Part shown: piece after piece, positions 54,912 through 62,263 of the stretch
Layout: each line of letters starts with the position of its first letter
Numbering within the stretch: the first letter of the stretch is position 1
Assembly (NCBI GenBank): GCA_045642565.1
Contig: JAZUJE010000008.1
Coordinates: 211,460 to 275,459 of the forward strand
DNA: 64,000 bases
Reading direction: 5' to 3'
Source: UBA1764 sp045642565
GTDB lineage: Bacteria > Bacillota > Clostridia > Peptostreptococcales > Anaerovoracaceae
Notes under the pieces: model-generated
Seen by the model: only the letters and a program-made list of their open reading frames with translations
Told to the model about the DNA's origin: nothing
Database searches by the model: none
Translations under genes and position numbers: made by a program

Positions 54912-54945
54912 ATTATACCACAAATATGGTGTCGCACAAATGTTC
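54912..54945 (-). promoter_or_regulatory. ruvC promoter with an SOS box over the -35
   Basis: On the minus strand TATAAT is at 54912-54917. GAACATTTGTGC (54934-54945) covers the -35 region and matches GAAC-N4-GTTC with one change. Few other -35 features are visible. LexA control of ruv genes is known in Bacillus, so this is a likely single, weaker SOS operator. Confidence 0.65.
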
Positions 54946-54953
54946 TTTTCTAC

Positions 54954-54987
54954 TTGAAAAAATTGTAAAATAATGTATAATTATTCA
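54954..54987 (+). promoter_or_regulatory. argR promoter with an ARG box over the -10
   Basis: TTGAAA (54954-54959), 16 bp, TATAAT (54976-54981). TGTATAATTATTCA at 54974-54987 differs in one base from the palindromic ARG box TGAATAATTATTCA and covers the -10. Autorepression by ArgR with arginine is the expected result. Confidence 0.75.
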
Positions 54988-55001
54988 TGAGGTGATTATT
55001 T

Positions 55002-55439
55002 ATGCAATATTCTCGTCAAAATAGAATTTTAGAAATAATTAAAAACAATGATATCGAAACTCAGCAACAACTTGCAAACATTCTTAATCAAGAAGGCTTT
55101 AATGTGACTCAAGCTACAGTTTCGAGAGATATCAAAAGCTTAATGCTTATAAAACAATCACGTGGTGGCAAATCTTGTTACGCCCTACCCGTATTGGATC
55201 AAAATGATAAGTTCCAAAAATTTATGAAGGACATTATCGTTTCTATTGATTCTGCGGAAAATATAATTGTAATTAAAACTTTGCCGGGCTGTGCCGGACC
55301 TGCAGCAGAAGCAATTGATATGCAACACGATAAAAATATACTTGGAACTTTGGCTGGCGATAACACAATTTTTGTAGTTGCACAAACAAAAGATTCTGTT
55401 GAATCTATTATAAATGAAATTAAAAAGGTGTTAGCTTAA
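55002..55439 (+). CDS. argR: Arginine repressor ArgR/AhrC
   Basis: 145-aa hexameric arginine-sensing regulator. The winged-helix N-terminal domain (RQNRILEIIKNNDIETQQQL to TQATVSRDIKSL) and the C-terminal arginine-binding core (LPGCAGPAAEAIDM, then LAGDNTIFVV) are both standard. GAGGTG precedes the ATG. The argR-recN pair, one base apart, is conserved across firmicutes. Confidence 0.97.
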   Translation: MQYSRQNRILEIIKNNDIETQQQLANILNQEGFNVTQATVSRDIKSLMLIKQSRGGKSCYALPVLDQNDKFQKFMKDIIVSIDSAENIIVIKTLPGCAGPAAEAIDMQHDKNILGTLAGDNTIFVVAQTKDSVESIINEIKKVLA

Positions 55440-55440
55440 T

Positions 55441-57039
55441 ATGATTTCCCATGTTAATATTAAAAATTTTGCAATAATTAAAGATTTAGATTTAGACTTC
55501 AATCAAGGTTTAAATATCTTAACCGGTGAAACCGGCGCAGGAAAATCTATAATTATAGAAGCAATTAGTATGGCCCTTGGGTCACGTGCAGATGCTGATT
55601 ATATCCGCACAGGCACTGATAAAGCAGAAATAACTTTAGTTATTGATGATTATGTATTAAAACGCGAAATTAGCTCTCAAGGAAAAAACTTATGCAAAAT
55701 CAACGGCGAAATTGTAAGTCTTTCAGAGCTCTCAAATCTTTGCAAAACACTTGTTGATATACACGGACAATATGATCATCAATCGCTTTTAAATCCTGAT
55801 AATCATACAGATATTTTAGATATATATGGTGGAGAAGAATTACTTAAAGTTAAAAATATATGCACTGATACATATAAAAACTATGCGTTAATATCTTCCG
55901 AATTAAAAAGCATTAAAACCAAAATTTCAAATGCACAAAGGCAAAAAGATATATATTCTTACGAAATTAATGAAATTAATGCTGCAAATCTACATTATGA
56001 TGAAGATCATGAACTTGAAGAAGAAATTAAATTAATGCAAAACAGTGAAAACATTTTTTCCACGCTTTGTAATATTTCCGATGCTTTATATAATAATGAT
56101 TTATCCGCTGTCAATGCTTTAGGCAAAGCAATGTCTGAAATCGAGTCAATCTCTGAATTTTCTGAAGAATTAGGCCAGTTTGCAACGGTAATATCCGATG
56201 CCTATTATGCAATAGATGAAATTAATTCTGATATGAGAACTTTCAGAGACAGTATCAACTTTTCTCCTGAACTTTTAGAGGAAAAAATTGAACGTTCAGA
56301 ATTGATTGAAAAATTAAAGAGAAAATACGGTAATAGCATCGAAGAAATTTTTGAATATAAAGAAAAAGCAGCAAACAGTCTTGCCCTAATGGATGATGCT
56401 GATAGCAAAATAGATGAATTAGAATCAAAACAAAAACTATATAAAGAAGCTTTTGATACCGCAGCTAAAAGACTTAATGTGCTGAGAACAAATACAATAA
56501 AAGATTTAGAAAAAAATGTAACAAAAGAACTAACAGAATTAAATTTCGCCAATGCTTTATTTAAAGTTAATTTAGTTGATTGCCCTGCTTCAGAATCCGG
56601 GATCACTAAGGCTGAATTTATGATTGCTACAAATAAAGGCGAACTGCCAAAACCTTTAGCTAAAATAGTCAGTGGCGGCGAACTTTCAAGAATTATGCTC
56701 GCATTAAAACGAATTCTCGGGGATTTAGATAACATTCCAACAATGATATTCGATGAAATAGATACAGGAATCTCTGGTGCAACAGCCGGAATAGTCGGAG
56801 AAAAGCTGAAAAGTATTGCAAGTAAACATCAAATAATTTGCATAACCCATTTACCGCAAATTGCAGCACTTGGAGATTATCACTACAAAATTGAAAAAAA
56901 GAGCGATGCAAATGCTACATACACGAGCATTACACCACTCAATAAAGAACAAAGTATTGAAGAGTTGGCACGACTTTTGTCCGGAACTGAAATCACAGAT
57001 GCGGCCAGAGCCCAAGCAAAAAAACTTATTCAAGGCTAA
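55441..57039 (+). CDS. recN: DNA repair protein RecN
   Basis: 532-aa SMC-like ATPase that binds double-strand break ends. Walker A GETGAGKSII is at the N-terminus; a central coiled coil and C-terminal VSGGELSRIMLALK signature, FDEIDTGISG Walker B and ITHLPQIAALGD follow. It is a little shorter than the usual 550-570 aa, within the coiled coil. Its 3' end overlaps the convergent rbgA gene by 14 bp, with no terminator between them. Confidence 0.96.
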   Translation: MISHVNIKNFAIIKDLDLDFNQGLNILTGETGAGKSIIIEAISMALGSRADADYIRTGTDKAEITLVIDDYVLKREISSQGKNLCKINGEIVSLSELSNLCKTLVDIHGQYDHQSLLNPDNHTDILDIYGGEELLKVKNICTDTYKNYALISSELKSIKTKISNAQRQKDIYSYEINEINAANLHYDEDHELEEEIKLMQNSENIFSTLCNISDALYNNDLSAVNALGKAMSEIESISEFSEELGQFATVISDAYYAIDEINSDMRTFRDSINFSPELLEEKIERSELIEKLKRKYGNSIEEIFEYKEKAANSLALMDDADSKIDELESKQKLYKEAFDTAAKRLNVLRTNTIKDLEKNVTKELTELNFANALFKVNLVDCPASESGITKAEFMIATNKGELPKPLAKIVSGGELSRIMLALKRILGDLDNIPTMIFDEIDTGISGATAGIVGEKLKSIASKHQIICITHLPQIAALGDYHYKIEKKSDANATYTSITPLNKEQSIEELARLLSGTEITDAARAQAKKLIQG

Positions 57040-57862
57040 TTTGTCCAATTTTTCCAGCGCGGAATTCGTCTATGACAGTCCGCGCTGTTCTTTCATAATC
57101 AATCCTTTTTCCCGGAAGAATGAATCCTCTTTTTAAAGCAATAGACTCCATATTTTCCAATGGGGTTTCTTGAATTTCATCAAGTTTATATCTTTGAATC
57201 ATTAACTCAGGATAATCATTGCAAAGCTTTGCTATTAATTCTAAGCCAAGTTCTGATATGTCCATAATTTCATCTTTTATTGAACCGCAAAAAGCAAGAT
57301 TTAACCCTACTTTAGGATCTTCAAATTTTGGCCACAATATTCCAGGCGTATCAAGAAGCATAATATCTTCTCCAAGTTTAATCCATTGTTTGCCCTTGGT
57401 GACTCCGGGTTTGTTCCCTGCTTTAGCTGCTTTAGTACCTGTCAGACGATTAATTAATGAAGACTTACCGACATTCGGAATACCCACAATCATCAGCCTT
57501 AAAGCTCTTTTTACAGTACGAGCTTCATTTTTTTCATCTCTTATTTTTGATAATAAATTTTTTAAAGTACTAACGCCTTCCCCTGAATTTGCATTCAAAA
57601 CAAGAACTTGAGTATCTTTATCCCTTAATTTTTCTGCCCAAAGTTTTGTACGATCTGATGCAGCTAAATCACATTTATTTAAAATGATAATTCTTGACTT
57701 ATTAGAAACCAAGTCATTAATAATTGGATTCCTGCTGGAAATAGGAATGCGCGCGTCAATAATCTCGCAGACAAGATCAACGAGTTTAAGATTTTCCTGT
57801 ATTAGCTCTCTGGTCTTTTTCATATGACCGGGATACCAATTGATATTTTCTAAATTACTCAT
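57026..57862 (-). CDS. rbgA: Ribosome biogenesis GTPase RbgA (YlqF)
   Basis: 278-aa circularly permuted GTPase needed for late 50S assembly. G4 (LNKCDLA) comes before G1 (GIPNVGKSSLINRL) and G3 (DTPG), the diagnostic order. It begins INWYPGHMKKTRELI, typical of YlqF. rplS lies just upstream, as in Bacillus, but a terminator separates them. Confidence 0.96.
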   Translation of the reverse strand: MSNLENINWYPGHMKKTRELIQENLKLVDLVCEIIDARIPISSRNPIINDLVSNKSRIIILNKCDLAASDRTKLWAEKLRDKDTQVLVLNANSGEGVSTLKNLLSKIRDEKNEARTVKRALRLMIVGIPNVGKSSLINRLTGTKAAKAGNKPGVTKGKQWIKLGEDIMLLDTPGILWPKFEDPKVGLNLAFCGSIKDEIMDISELGLELIAKLCNDYPELMIQRYKLDEIQETPLENMESIALKRGFILPGKRIDYERTARTVIDEFRAGKIGQISLE

Positions 57863-57870
57863 TTTTAAAT

Positions 57871-57900
57871 AGTAAAAACGGAGAGCCTTTCGGTTCTCCG
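57871..57900 (-). terminator. Intrinsic terminator after rplS
   Basis: A 9-bp stem (CGGAGAACC/GGCTCTCCG, one mismatch) is followed on the minus strand by TTTTTACTATTT. Confidence 0.85.
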
Positions 57901-57912
57901 CATATGGATTTA

Positions 57913-58257
57913 TTACATTTCCTTTGATTTGATCTTAGCAGATTTTCCTGTTCTTTCTCTCATGTAATTGAGCTTAGCTCTTCTTACATTAGCTTCACGA
58001 ACAACCTCAATCTTTTCAATCATAGGGCTGTTAACAGGGAATGTCTTTTCAACACCGACACCAGATGAAAGCTTTCTTACTGTGAAAGTCTCACTTACGC
58101 CGCCATTCTGCTTTTTAAGAACGAATCCTTCGAAAACCTGAATTCTTTCTCTATTTCCTTCTTTAATCTTCAGAGATACCTTTACAGTATCACCAACGTT
58201 AAATTTAGGAAGATCGGTTCTTTCATATTCCTGTGTAATTGATTTAATTAAATCCAT
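57913..58257 (-). CDS. rplS: 50S ribosomal protein L19
   Basis: 114-aa ribosomal protein. It starts MDLIKSITQEYERTDLPKF and carries VKVSLKIKEGNRERIQVFEG and the basic C-terminal RRAKLNYMRERTGKSAKI. The ATG at 58257 follows AAGGAG; a longer frame from 58365 is non-coding leader. Ends immediately before a strong terminator. Confidence 0.97.
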   Translation of the reverse strand: MDLIKSITQEYERTDLPKFNVGDTVKVSLKIKEGNRERIQVFEGFVLKKQNGGVSETFTVRKLSSGVGVEKTFPVNSPMIEKIEVVREANVRRAKLNYMRERTGKSAKIKSKEM

Positions 58258-58384
58258 TTTATTCTCCTTATCAACCATTACGTTCTTAAATAAAACACTT
58301 AATAACCTTTTGTTATCAAGCTCTACCAGCGGAGCGCACGCAATAAGCACTAAATATATTAACAAAATATTAGTAAAAATGCAA
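58258..58384 (-). promoter_or_regulatory. rplS promoter and structured leader
   Basis: Minus strand: TTGCAT (58379-58384), 17 bp, TAATAT (58356-58361). The leader of about 90 nt contains a 9-bp stem CTTGATAAC/GTTATTAAG (58298-58320) upstream of the ribosome-binding site. Firmicute rplS genes often carry an L19 leader; I cannot confirm that this one fits the published model. Confidence 0.65.
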
Positions 58385-58389
58385 GTATT

Positions 58390-59271
58390 TTATGCTCTTG
58401 GATGCGATTTATCATAGACATCCATAACCCTGGCTTTTGATAATGAAAAGTAGAGCTTAGTTAAAGCCATGTCTTCACTACCTAAAAGCTCCTGTAGGCT
58501 CTTTAAATCTGCTCCATTTTCAATCATATGTGCCGCAAATGAGTTTCTGATCAATTGAGGGCTTAAATTATCTGATATTCCAGCCTTTTTTCCATAGAAT
58601 TTAACTATTTTCCAAACGCCCTGTCTTGTAATTCTTTCGCCATTATAATTCAAAAACAATGCTCCAACGTCCTCTTTTCCGGCTAAAAGATTAGTTCTGA
58701 TATCTTTCATATATTTAAGAATAGCTATTCTGGCCATCTTCCCGATAGGAATTATTCTATTTTTTGTATTTTCTCCATGGCAAGAGACAAAACCAATCCT
58801 TAAATCGATATCCTGAACATTTAATGCGGTTAGCTCGCTGACTTTTAAGCCACAAGCATATAGCAACTCTAAAAGAGCTTTATCCCTTAAACCTTTTTCA
58901 TCATCTGATGGTTGTTTTAATAAATTGTCAACTTGTTCAATACTAAGATATTGGAAATCTTTGGCTTCAACTTTAGGGACAATGACTTTTGAACATGGAT
59001 TAAAACTTATTTCTCCGTTAAAACGTAAAAAATCATAGTATTTACGAATAGAGACCATCTTTCGATTAATTGTAGAGCGGCTGCGGCCAAGATTCTTTAA
59101 AGTCGTAAGAAAAGCTTTAATAGTATCCGCACTGCAGGCCAAAGGATTATATTTTTTCGAATCTAAATATAAGCAGTAGTCTTTAATATCTGCCACATAT
59201 GCATTGACACTTGCCGGAGTTATATTTTTATCACTGACAAGATATTCTTTAAATTCTTTTTCCTTATACAT
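58390..59271 (-). CDS. Xer-type tyrosine recombinase with degenerate catalytic residues
   Basis: 293 aa with the length and two-domain layout of XerC/XerD. The catalytic set is damaged. The first arginine is lysine (K143, YACGLKVSEL) and the histidine of HxxR is glutamine (Q239, PQLIR). The second His/Trp is serine (S265, LLGSEDM). K170, R242 and the nucleophile Y274 remain. No frameshift is seen and the reading frame is clean, so it may be a structural or regulatory partner for an active Xer such as the one at 4-5 kb. It has its own promoter and a GAGGG ribosome-binding site. Confidence 0.82.
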   Translation of the reverse strand: MYKEKEFKEYLVSDKNITPASVNAYVADIKDYCLYLDSKKYNPLACSADTIKAFLTTLKNLGRSRSTINRKMVSIRKYYDFLRFNGEISFNPCSKVIVPKVEAKDFQYLSIEQVDNLLKQPSDDEKGLRDKALLELLYACGLKVSELTALNVQDIDLRIGFVSCHGENTKNRIIPIGKMARIAILKYMKDIRTNLLAGKEDVGALFLNYNGERITRQGVWKIVKFYGKKAGISDNLSPQLIRNSFAAHMIENGADLKSLQELLGSEDMALTKLYFSLSKARVMDVYDKSHPRA

Positions 59272-59304
59272 AGCGCCCTCGGTTTACAATAAACTTTTTA
59301 TTTT

Positions 59305-59333
59305 ATTATATTATTCATAAAGCACTTAGTAAA
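59305..59333 (-). promoter_or_regulatory. Promoter of the degenerate xer gene
   Basis: Minus strand: TTTACT (59328-59333), 17 bp, TATAAT (59305-59310), about 34 bp before the ATG at 59271. Confidence 0.7.
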
Positions 59334-59370
59334 GCAAAACCCATATTTTAAGTTTTTTTAAGCTTTTTTA

Positions 59371-59399
59371 TTGCTTAAATCCCTGTTTTTTGGTAATAT
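59371..59399 (+). promoter_or_regulatory. Promoter of the candidate small RNA
   Basis: TTGCTT (59371-59376), exactly 17 bp, TAATAT (59394-59399). It points away from both flanking genes, so it has no protein-coding target. Confidence 0.6.
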
Positions 59400-59403
59400 T
59401 TTT

Positions 59404-59500
59404 ATGAGGTTTATCCCCCTGATAACCTCATAGATCTCTAATCCCAATACCCCTTTTGAAACAAAATGCTCTGCTCCCCTGCAGGGTATTTTGTTTTTTT
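59404..59500 (+). ncRNA. Candidate ~95-nt small RNA with C-rich loops
   Basis: Downstream of the promoter a hairpin (stem ATGAGGTT.AT/AT.AACCTCAT, 59404-59431, one bulge) has the loop CCCCCTG. Next is an unpaired stretch with TCCC and CCCC (59432-59455). The end is a terminator whose 14-bp stem (59461-59474 with 59481-59494, two G-U pairs) has the loop TCCCCT and is followed by T7. There is no open reading frame of note. C-rich loops are typical of Gram-positive sRNAs that pair with ribosome-binding sites. The gene is predicted from structure only. Confidence 0.5.
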
Positions 59501-59526
59501 GTGCATAAAATTAATTAAATAAAACA

Positions 59527-59560
59527 AAAAATCCCTTAACTTTTTGGGTATAAGGGATTT
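59527..59560 (-). terminator. Intrinsic terminator after tRNA-Arg
   Basis: Minus strand: stem AAATCCCTTA/TAAGGGATTT, followed by TTTTG. It lies 3 bp past the CCA end of the tRNA. Confidence 0.82.
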
Positions 59561-59563
59561 ATT

Positions 59564-59639
59564 TGGTGCGTCACGGGAGATTCGAACTCCCAACCTACTG
59601 ATTCGTAGTCAGGCACTCTATCCGTTGAGCTAGTGGCGC
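59564..59639 (-). tRNA. tRNA-Arg (anticodon ACG)
   Basis: Standard cloverleaf with encoded CCA. The anticodon loop CTACGAA gives ACG, read as ICG after deamination for CGU/CGC/CGA codons. The T arm is GGGAG/CTCCC. The acceptor stem GCGCCAC/GTGACGC has one C-A mismatch at position 4-69. A promoter (TTGAAG at 59674-59679, 17 bp, TATAAT at 59651-59656) lies in the end of the upstream membrane-protein gene. Confidence 0.96.
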
Positions 59640-59662
59640 AAGCAAAAGATATTATACAATAT

Positions 59663-60445
59663 TTACAACTTTTCTTCAATCTTTTCTTTATCTTCTTTTA
59701 ATTTGTTACGGAAATCTACTAAAAATTTCTGAAGCTGTTTTTTATGAGAGCATAGTTTTTCAGTGCAATTATCACACTGCAAAAATGCATTTGTATTTTC
59801 TGCAAAACGTTCAGGATGAAGTTTATAGATTACTTCCCACTGTACTAATAATAAAGCGGCAAGTATAAATAGAATCTTTGCCATAACATGATCAATCAGA
59901 ATGCATGGCGTAAACATCATAATAAAATCCCAATTATATATTCTGCAAGTTCCACAACATTTGTTTTTCATCATCCAAGTTTGAAATGGACAGAAAAACA
60001 AAATACAAATCATATCGCATATAGAATATATAAGACAAACTAAAATCAATATTTCCTGATCAATAATACCAATAAAATATAATGCGGCAATTATAGCATT
60101 AAGAACTACCCATGAAAGAATAACTATCACCGTTCTTATAGCACTATCAATTTTAGGTTTCTCTTCAGTTGTAGTTGGAATGTAATTTTCTGAAAATTGT
60201 TTTTGGCATCCTTTACTTTCCATCTGAGATGGGAAAAATCTAAAACACATTTCAATTATAAAAATCGTAGAAACGCCCCATACAAAGTATTCATCGCTCT
60301 CTAATATACCAAAACCACCTGTTCCATATCGAACTCGATGAACAATATACAGTATTGTACACAGCACAAAAAGAAATGATCTGAAAATCAATTTAGAAAA
60401 ATGCATCGCCGATGTTTTTGAAATATGCGTTCCATTAAAGTACAT
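59663..60445 (-). CDS. Conserved cysteine-rich integral membrane protein, function unknown
   Basis: 260 aa with about six predicted transmembrane segments (for example LFRSFLFVLCTILYIV-like near 27-42, and further ones around 55-70, 105-125, 130-152 and 190-210). Cysteine motifs include CPFQTWMMKNKCCGTC in a loop and CDNC-x4-C near the C-terminus, followed by a charged tail with a short coiled coil. They suggest metal binding or a disulfide, but no residue-level support is available. The family is not recognised by name. It shares one base with the exonuclease gene and so belongs to the ogg-yprB operon. Confidence 0.75.
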   Translation of the reverse strand: MYFNGTHISKTSAMHFSKLIFRSFLFVLCTILYIVHRVRYGTGGFGILESDEYFVWGVSTIFIIEMCFRFFPSQMESKGCQKQFSENYIPTTTEEKPKIDSAIRTVIVILSWVVLNAIIAALYFIGIIDQEILILVCLIYSICDMICILFFCPFQTWMMKNKCCGTCRIYNWDFIMMFTPCILIDHVMAKILFILAALLLVQWEVIYKLHPERFAENTNAFLQCDNCTEKLCSHKKQLQKFLVDFRNKLKEDKEKIEEKL

Positions 60446-61377
60446 CAGAATAATCCCTCCGAAGATAATATACTTGAAATTAAAGTATTTATCTCTTGAT
60501 ACTGCACATTTGAATTGTCAATTAATACTAAAAAATCAGAATGATAACCTTTAAGTTGATTTAACTCCGTTTTGTTTACAGGTAAAGAATTTAAGTCGAC
60601 ATATGATAATTTATCAGTACTATTTAAAAGAATCTTTAGGTTTATTTTTCCTGTAGAACAATCGTATTCTAATTCATATGAATCTTCATATATTGAACTC
60701 GGGATACCGCCAGCCCGAGTAACAGCTTCCACATAAATACAATTTTTATCAGAACGAATTGAATTGCAAATCACATATTTTTTTGCTACAATTCCGAAGC
60801 CACATTCAAACGAAATCTTATCATAAGGTAAAAATACAGCTGAATTATAAATATTCGCGAGCTGCTTAACATCATCAGAGTTGTGAAGCAAAATTAATTG
60901 TTTTGATTTATCATCTTTATAACCAAGATAATGCTCGTAAAATGAAATACATTCGCCCCCACCTATTTCATCATCACGTTTATCTGATAAACCCAATGCC
61001 ACTTCTACAGATTTTTGATTTAGGTGTGATAGTTTTTTTGCCATTGGCCAATACTTTTTTAGATATCTATACATATCGATTGACCAGAAAAACGGAAAGT
61101 CAGTTATTCCATATTTTTTTGCTCTTGTTTTAATAAATGGTATATCAAACCTATCACCATTATAAGTAACAACTACTTCGTATTGAGAAAGAATATTAAG
61201 CGTATCAATTATTAATCGCTCTTCATCTTCTTTAGACTCTGAAAAAAGTTGAAACACATCGCCGTTTTCAGGATCACAAAATCCGGCATTAATAACCATA
61301 TCTTTATATGGCATAAGGCCCATAGTTTCAATATCAAAAATAATTGTTCTTAAATTTTTACAATAAGGATTAGGCAT
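60445..61377 (-). CDS. YprB-type ribonuclease H-like 3'-5' exonuclease
   Basis: 310-aa DEDD-fold nuclease. Exo I is FDIETMG (D15, E17), Exo II is TYNGDRFDIPF, and Exo III is LLHNSDDVKQLAN, giving the four acidic residues. YprB homologues are poorly characterised. A C-terminal segment after residue 200 is not shared with short exonucleases. It overlaps the ogg gene by 8 bp and the membrane-protein gene by one base, so a three-gene operon is very likely. Confidence 0.85.
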   Translation of the reverse strand: MPNPYCKNLRTIIFDIETMGLMPYKDMVINAGFCDPENGDVFQLFSESKEDEERLIIDTLNILSQYEVVVTYNGDRFDIPFIKTRAKKYGITDFPFFWSIDMYRYLKKYWPMAKKLSHLNQKSVEVALGLSDKRDDEIGGGECISFYEHYLGYKDDKSKQLILLHNSDDVKQLANIYNSAVFLPYDKISFECGFGIVAKKYVICNSIRSDKNCIYVEAVTRAGGIPSSIYEDSYELEYDCSTGKINLKILLNSTDKLSYVDLNSLPVNKTELNQLKGYHSDFLVLIDNSNVQYQEINTLISSILSSEGLF

Positions 61378-62164
61378 TATATCTTGCGTAATAAAACATG
61401 TATTGTTGAATCACACCAGCAAAACCATTATATCTTGCTAAAGGAAATTCATTATTGTACTGTTTTTCTAAAACTCGTGAAATCCAAACATCAATTGGGA
61501 AAGCATTTATTCTGTGATAACCGAACAGCGAAACACAGTTTGCAACTTTAGTTCCGACACCTTTAACACTCATTAATTCTTTTAGAAGGTTATCATCAGA
61601 ATAGCTAGCAATTTTCTCTAAATCTAACTCACCATTATCTACCATTCTTGCAGCTGAAATAATATAAGGAACTCTATAGCCAAGCCCACACGATTTTAGT
61701 TTTTCCTCAGTGGCAGACGCTAAGCTCGATACCGAGGGGAAAGAAAATACAGTTTTTCCATCAGATATATCTAATGGCTTTCCGTATATTGAACATATAG
61801 CCTCAATACTTGACTTTATTGCAGGAATATTCTTCCTTTGCGAAATTATAAAACTAATCAGCATTTCCCAAGGATCTTGCCTCAATATTCTGATTCCTTT
61901 GCTAAAATCGGCCGCTTTTGATAGAAATTTGTCTTTCTTGGGGATTTTATCGCGAAACACCGAATAATCTGTCTCAAGGTCAAAATAAGGCTTCCAGAAG
62001 GCATTAAAATCGTCTTTTGAACAATCTAAATCGTTGTCATATATACGAATGGCCTTATCACCGGCAACATTAAGCCAATGATTACCCTCTTTATTAATTC
62101 TAAAACATTGCCCCGAATCTGCAATCTTTTTAATATCAAAATATTCATTGGAAATCTTAATCAT
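61370..62164 (-). CDS. ogg: 8-oxoguanine DNA glycosylase (OGG1 family)
   Basis: 264-aa bifunctional glycosylase/lyase. The N-terminal OGG domain (SGQCFRINKEGNHWLNVAG) precedes the HhH-GPD core with catalytic Lys in VKGVGTKVANC and Asp in FPIDVW. It removes 8-oxoG paired with C. It begins with ATG at 62164; the TATACT -10 lies only 6 nt upstream and no ribosome-binding site is visible, so the message looks leaderless. It heads a three-gene operon. Confidence 0.93.
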   Translation of the reverse strand: MIKISNEYFDIKKIADSGQCFRINKEGNHWLNVAGDKAIRIYDNDLDCSKDDFNAFWKPYFDLETDYSVFRDKIPKKDKFLSKAADFSKGIRILRQDPWEMLISFIISQRKNIPAIKSSIEAICSIYGKPLDISDGKTVFSFPSVSSLASATEEKLKSCGLGYRVPYIISAARMVDNGELDLEKIASYSDDNLLKELMSVKGVGTKVANCVSLFGYHRINAFPIDVWISRVLEKQYNNEFPLARYNGFAGVIQQYMFYYARYNA

Positions 62165-62170
62165 ATTATT

Positions 62171-62198
62171 AGTATATCATGTCTATATTTCTTAACAA
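62171..62198 (-). promoter_or_regulatory. ogg promoter, apparently leaderless
   Basis: Minus strand: TTGTTA (62193-62198), 16 bp, extended TGATATACT with the -10 at 62171-62176. Only 6 nt separate the -10 from the ATG at 62164. Confidence 0.65.
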
Positions 62199-62213
62199 GA
62201 ATGAAAATTTTTA

Positions 62214-62247
62214 AATAAAAAGAGACCTGCAATTTTACAGGTCTCTC
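62214..62247 (-). terminator. Intrinsic terminator after the SLH protein gene
   Basis: Minus strand: a 9-bp perfect stem (AGAGACCTG/CAGGTCTCT) is followed by TTTTTATTT. Confidence 0.88.
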
Positions 62248-62263
62248 TCATTTTGATATTTAG

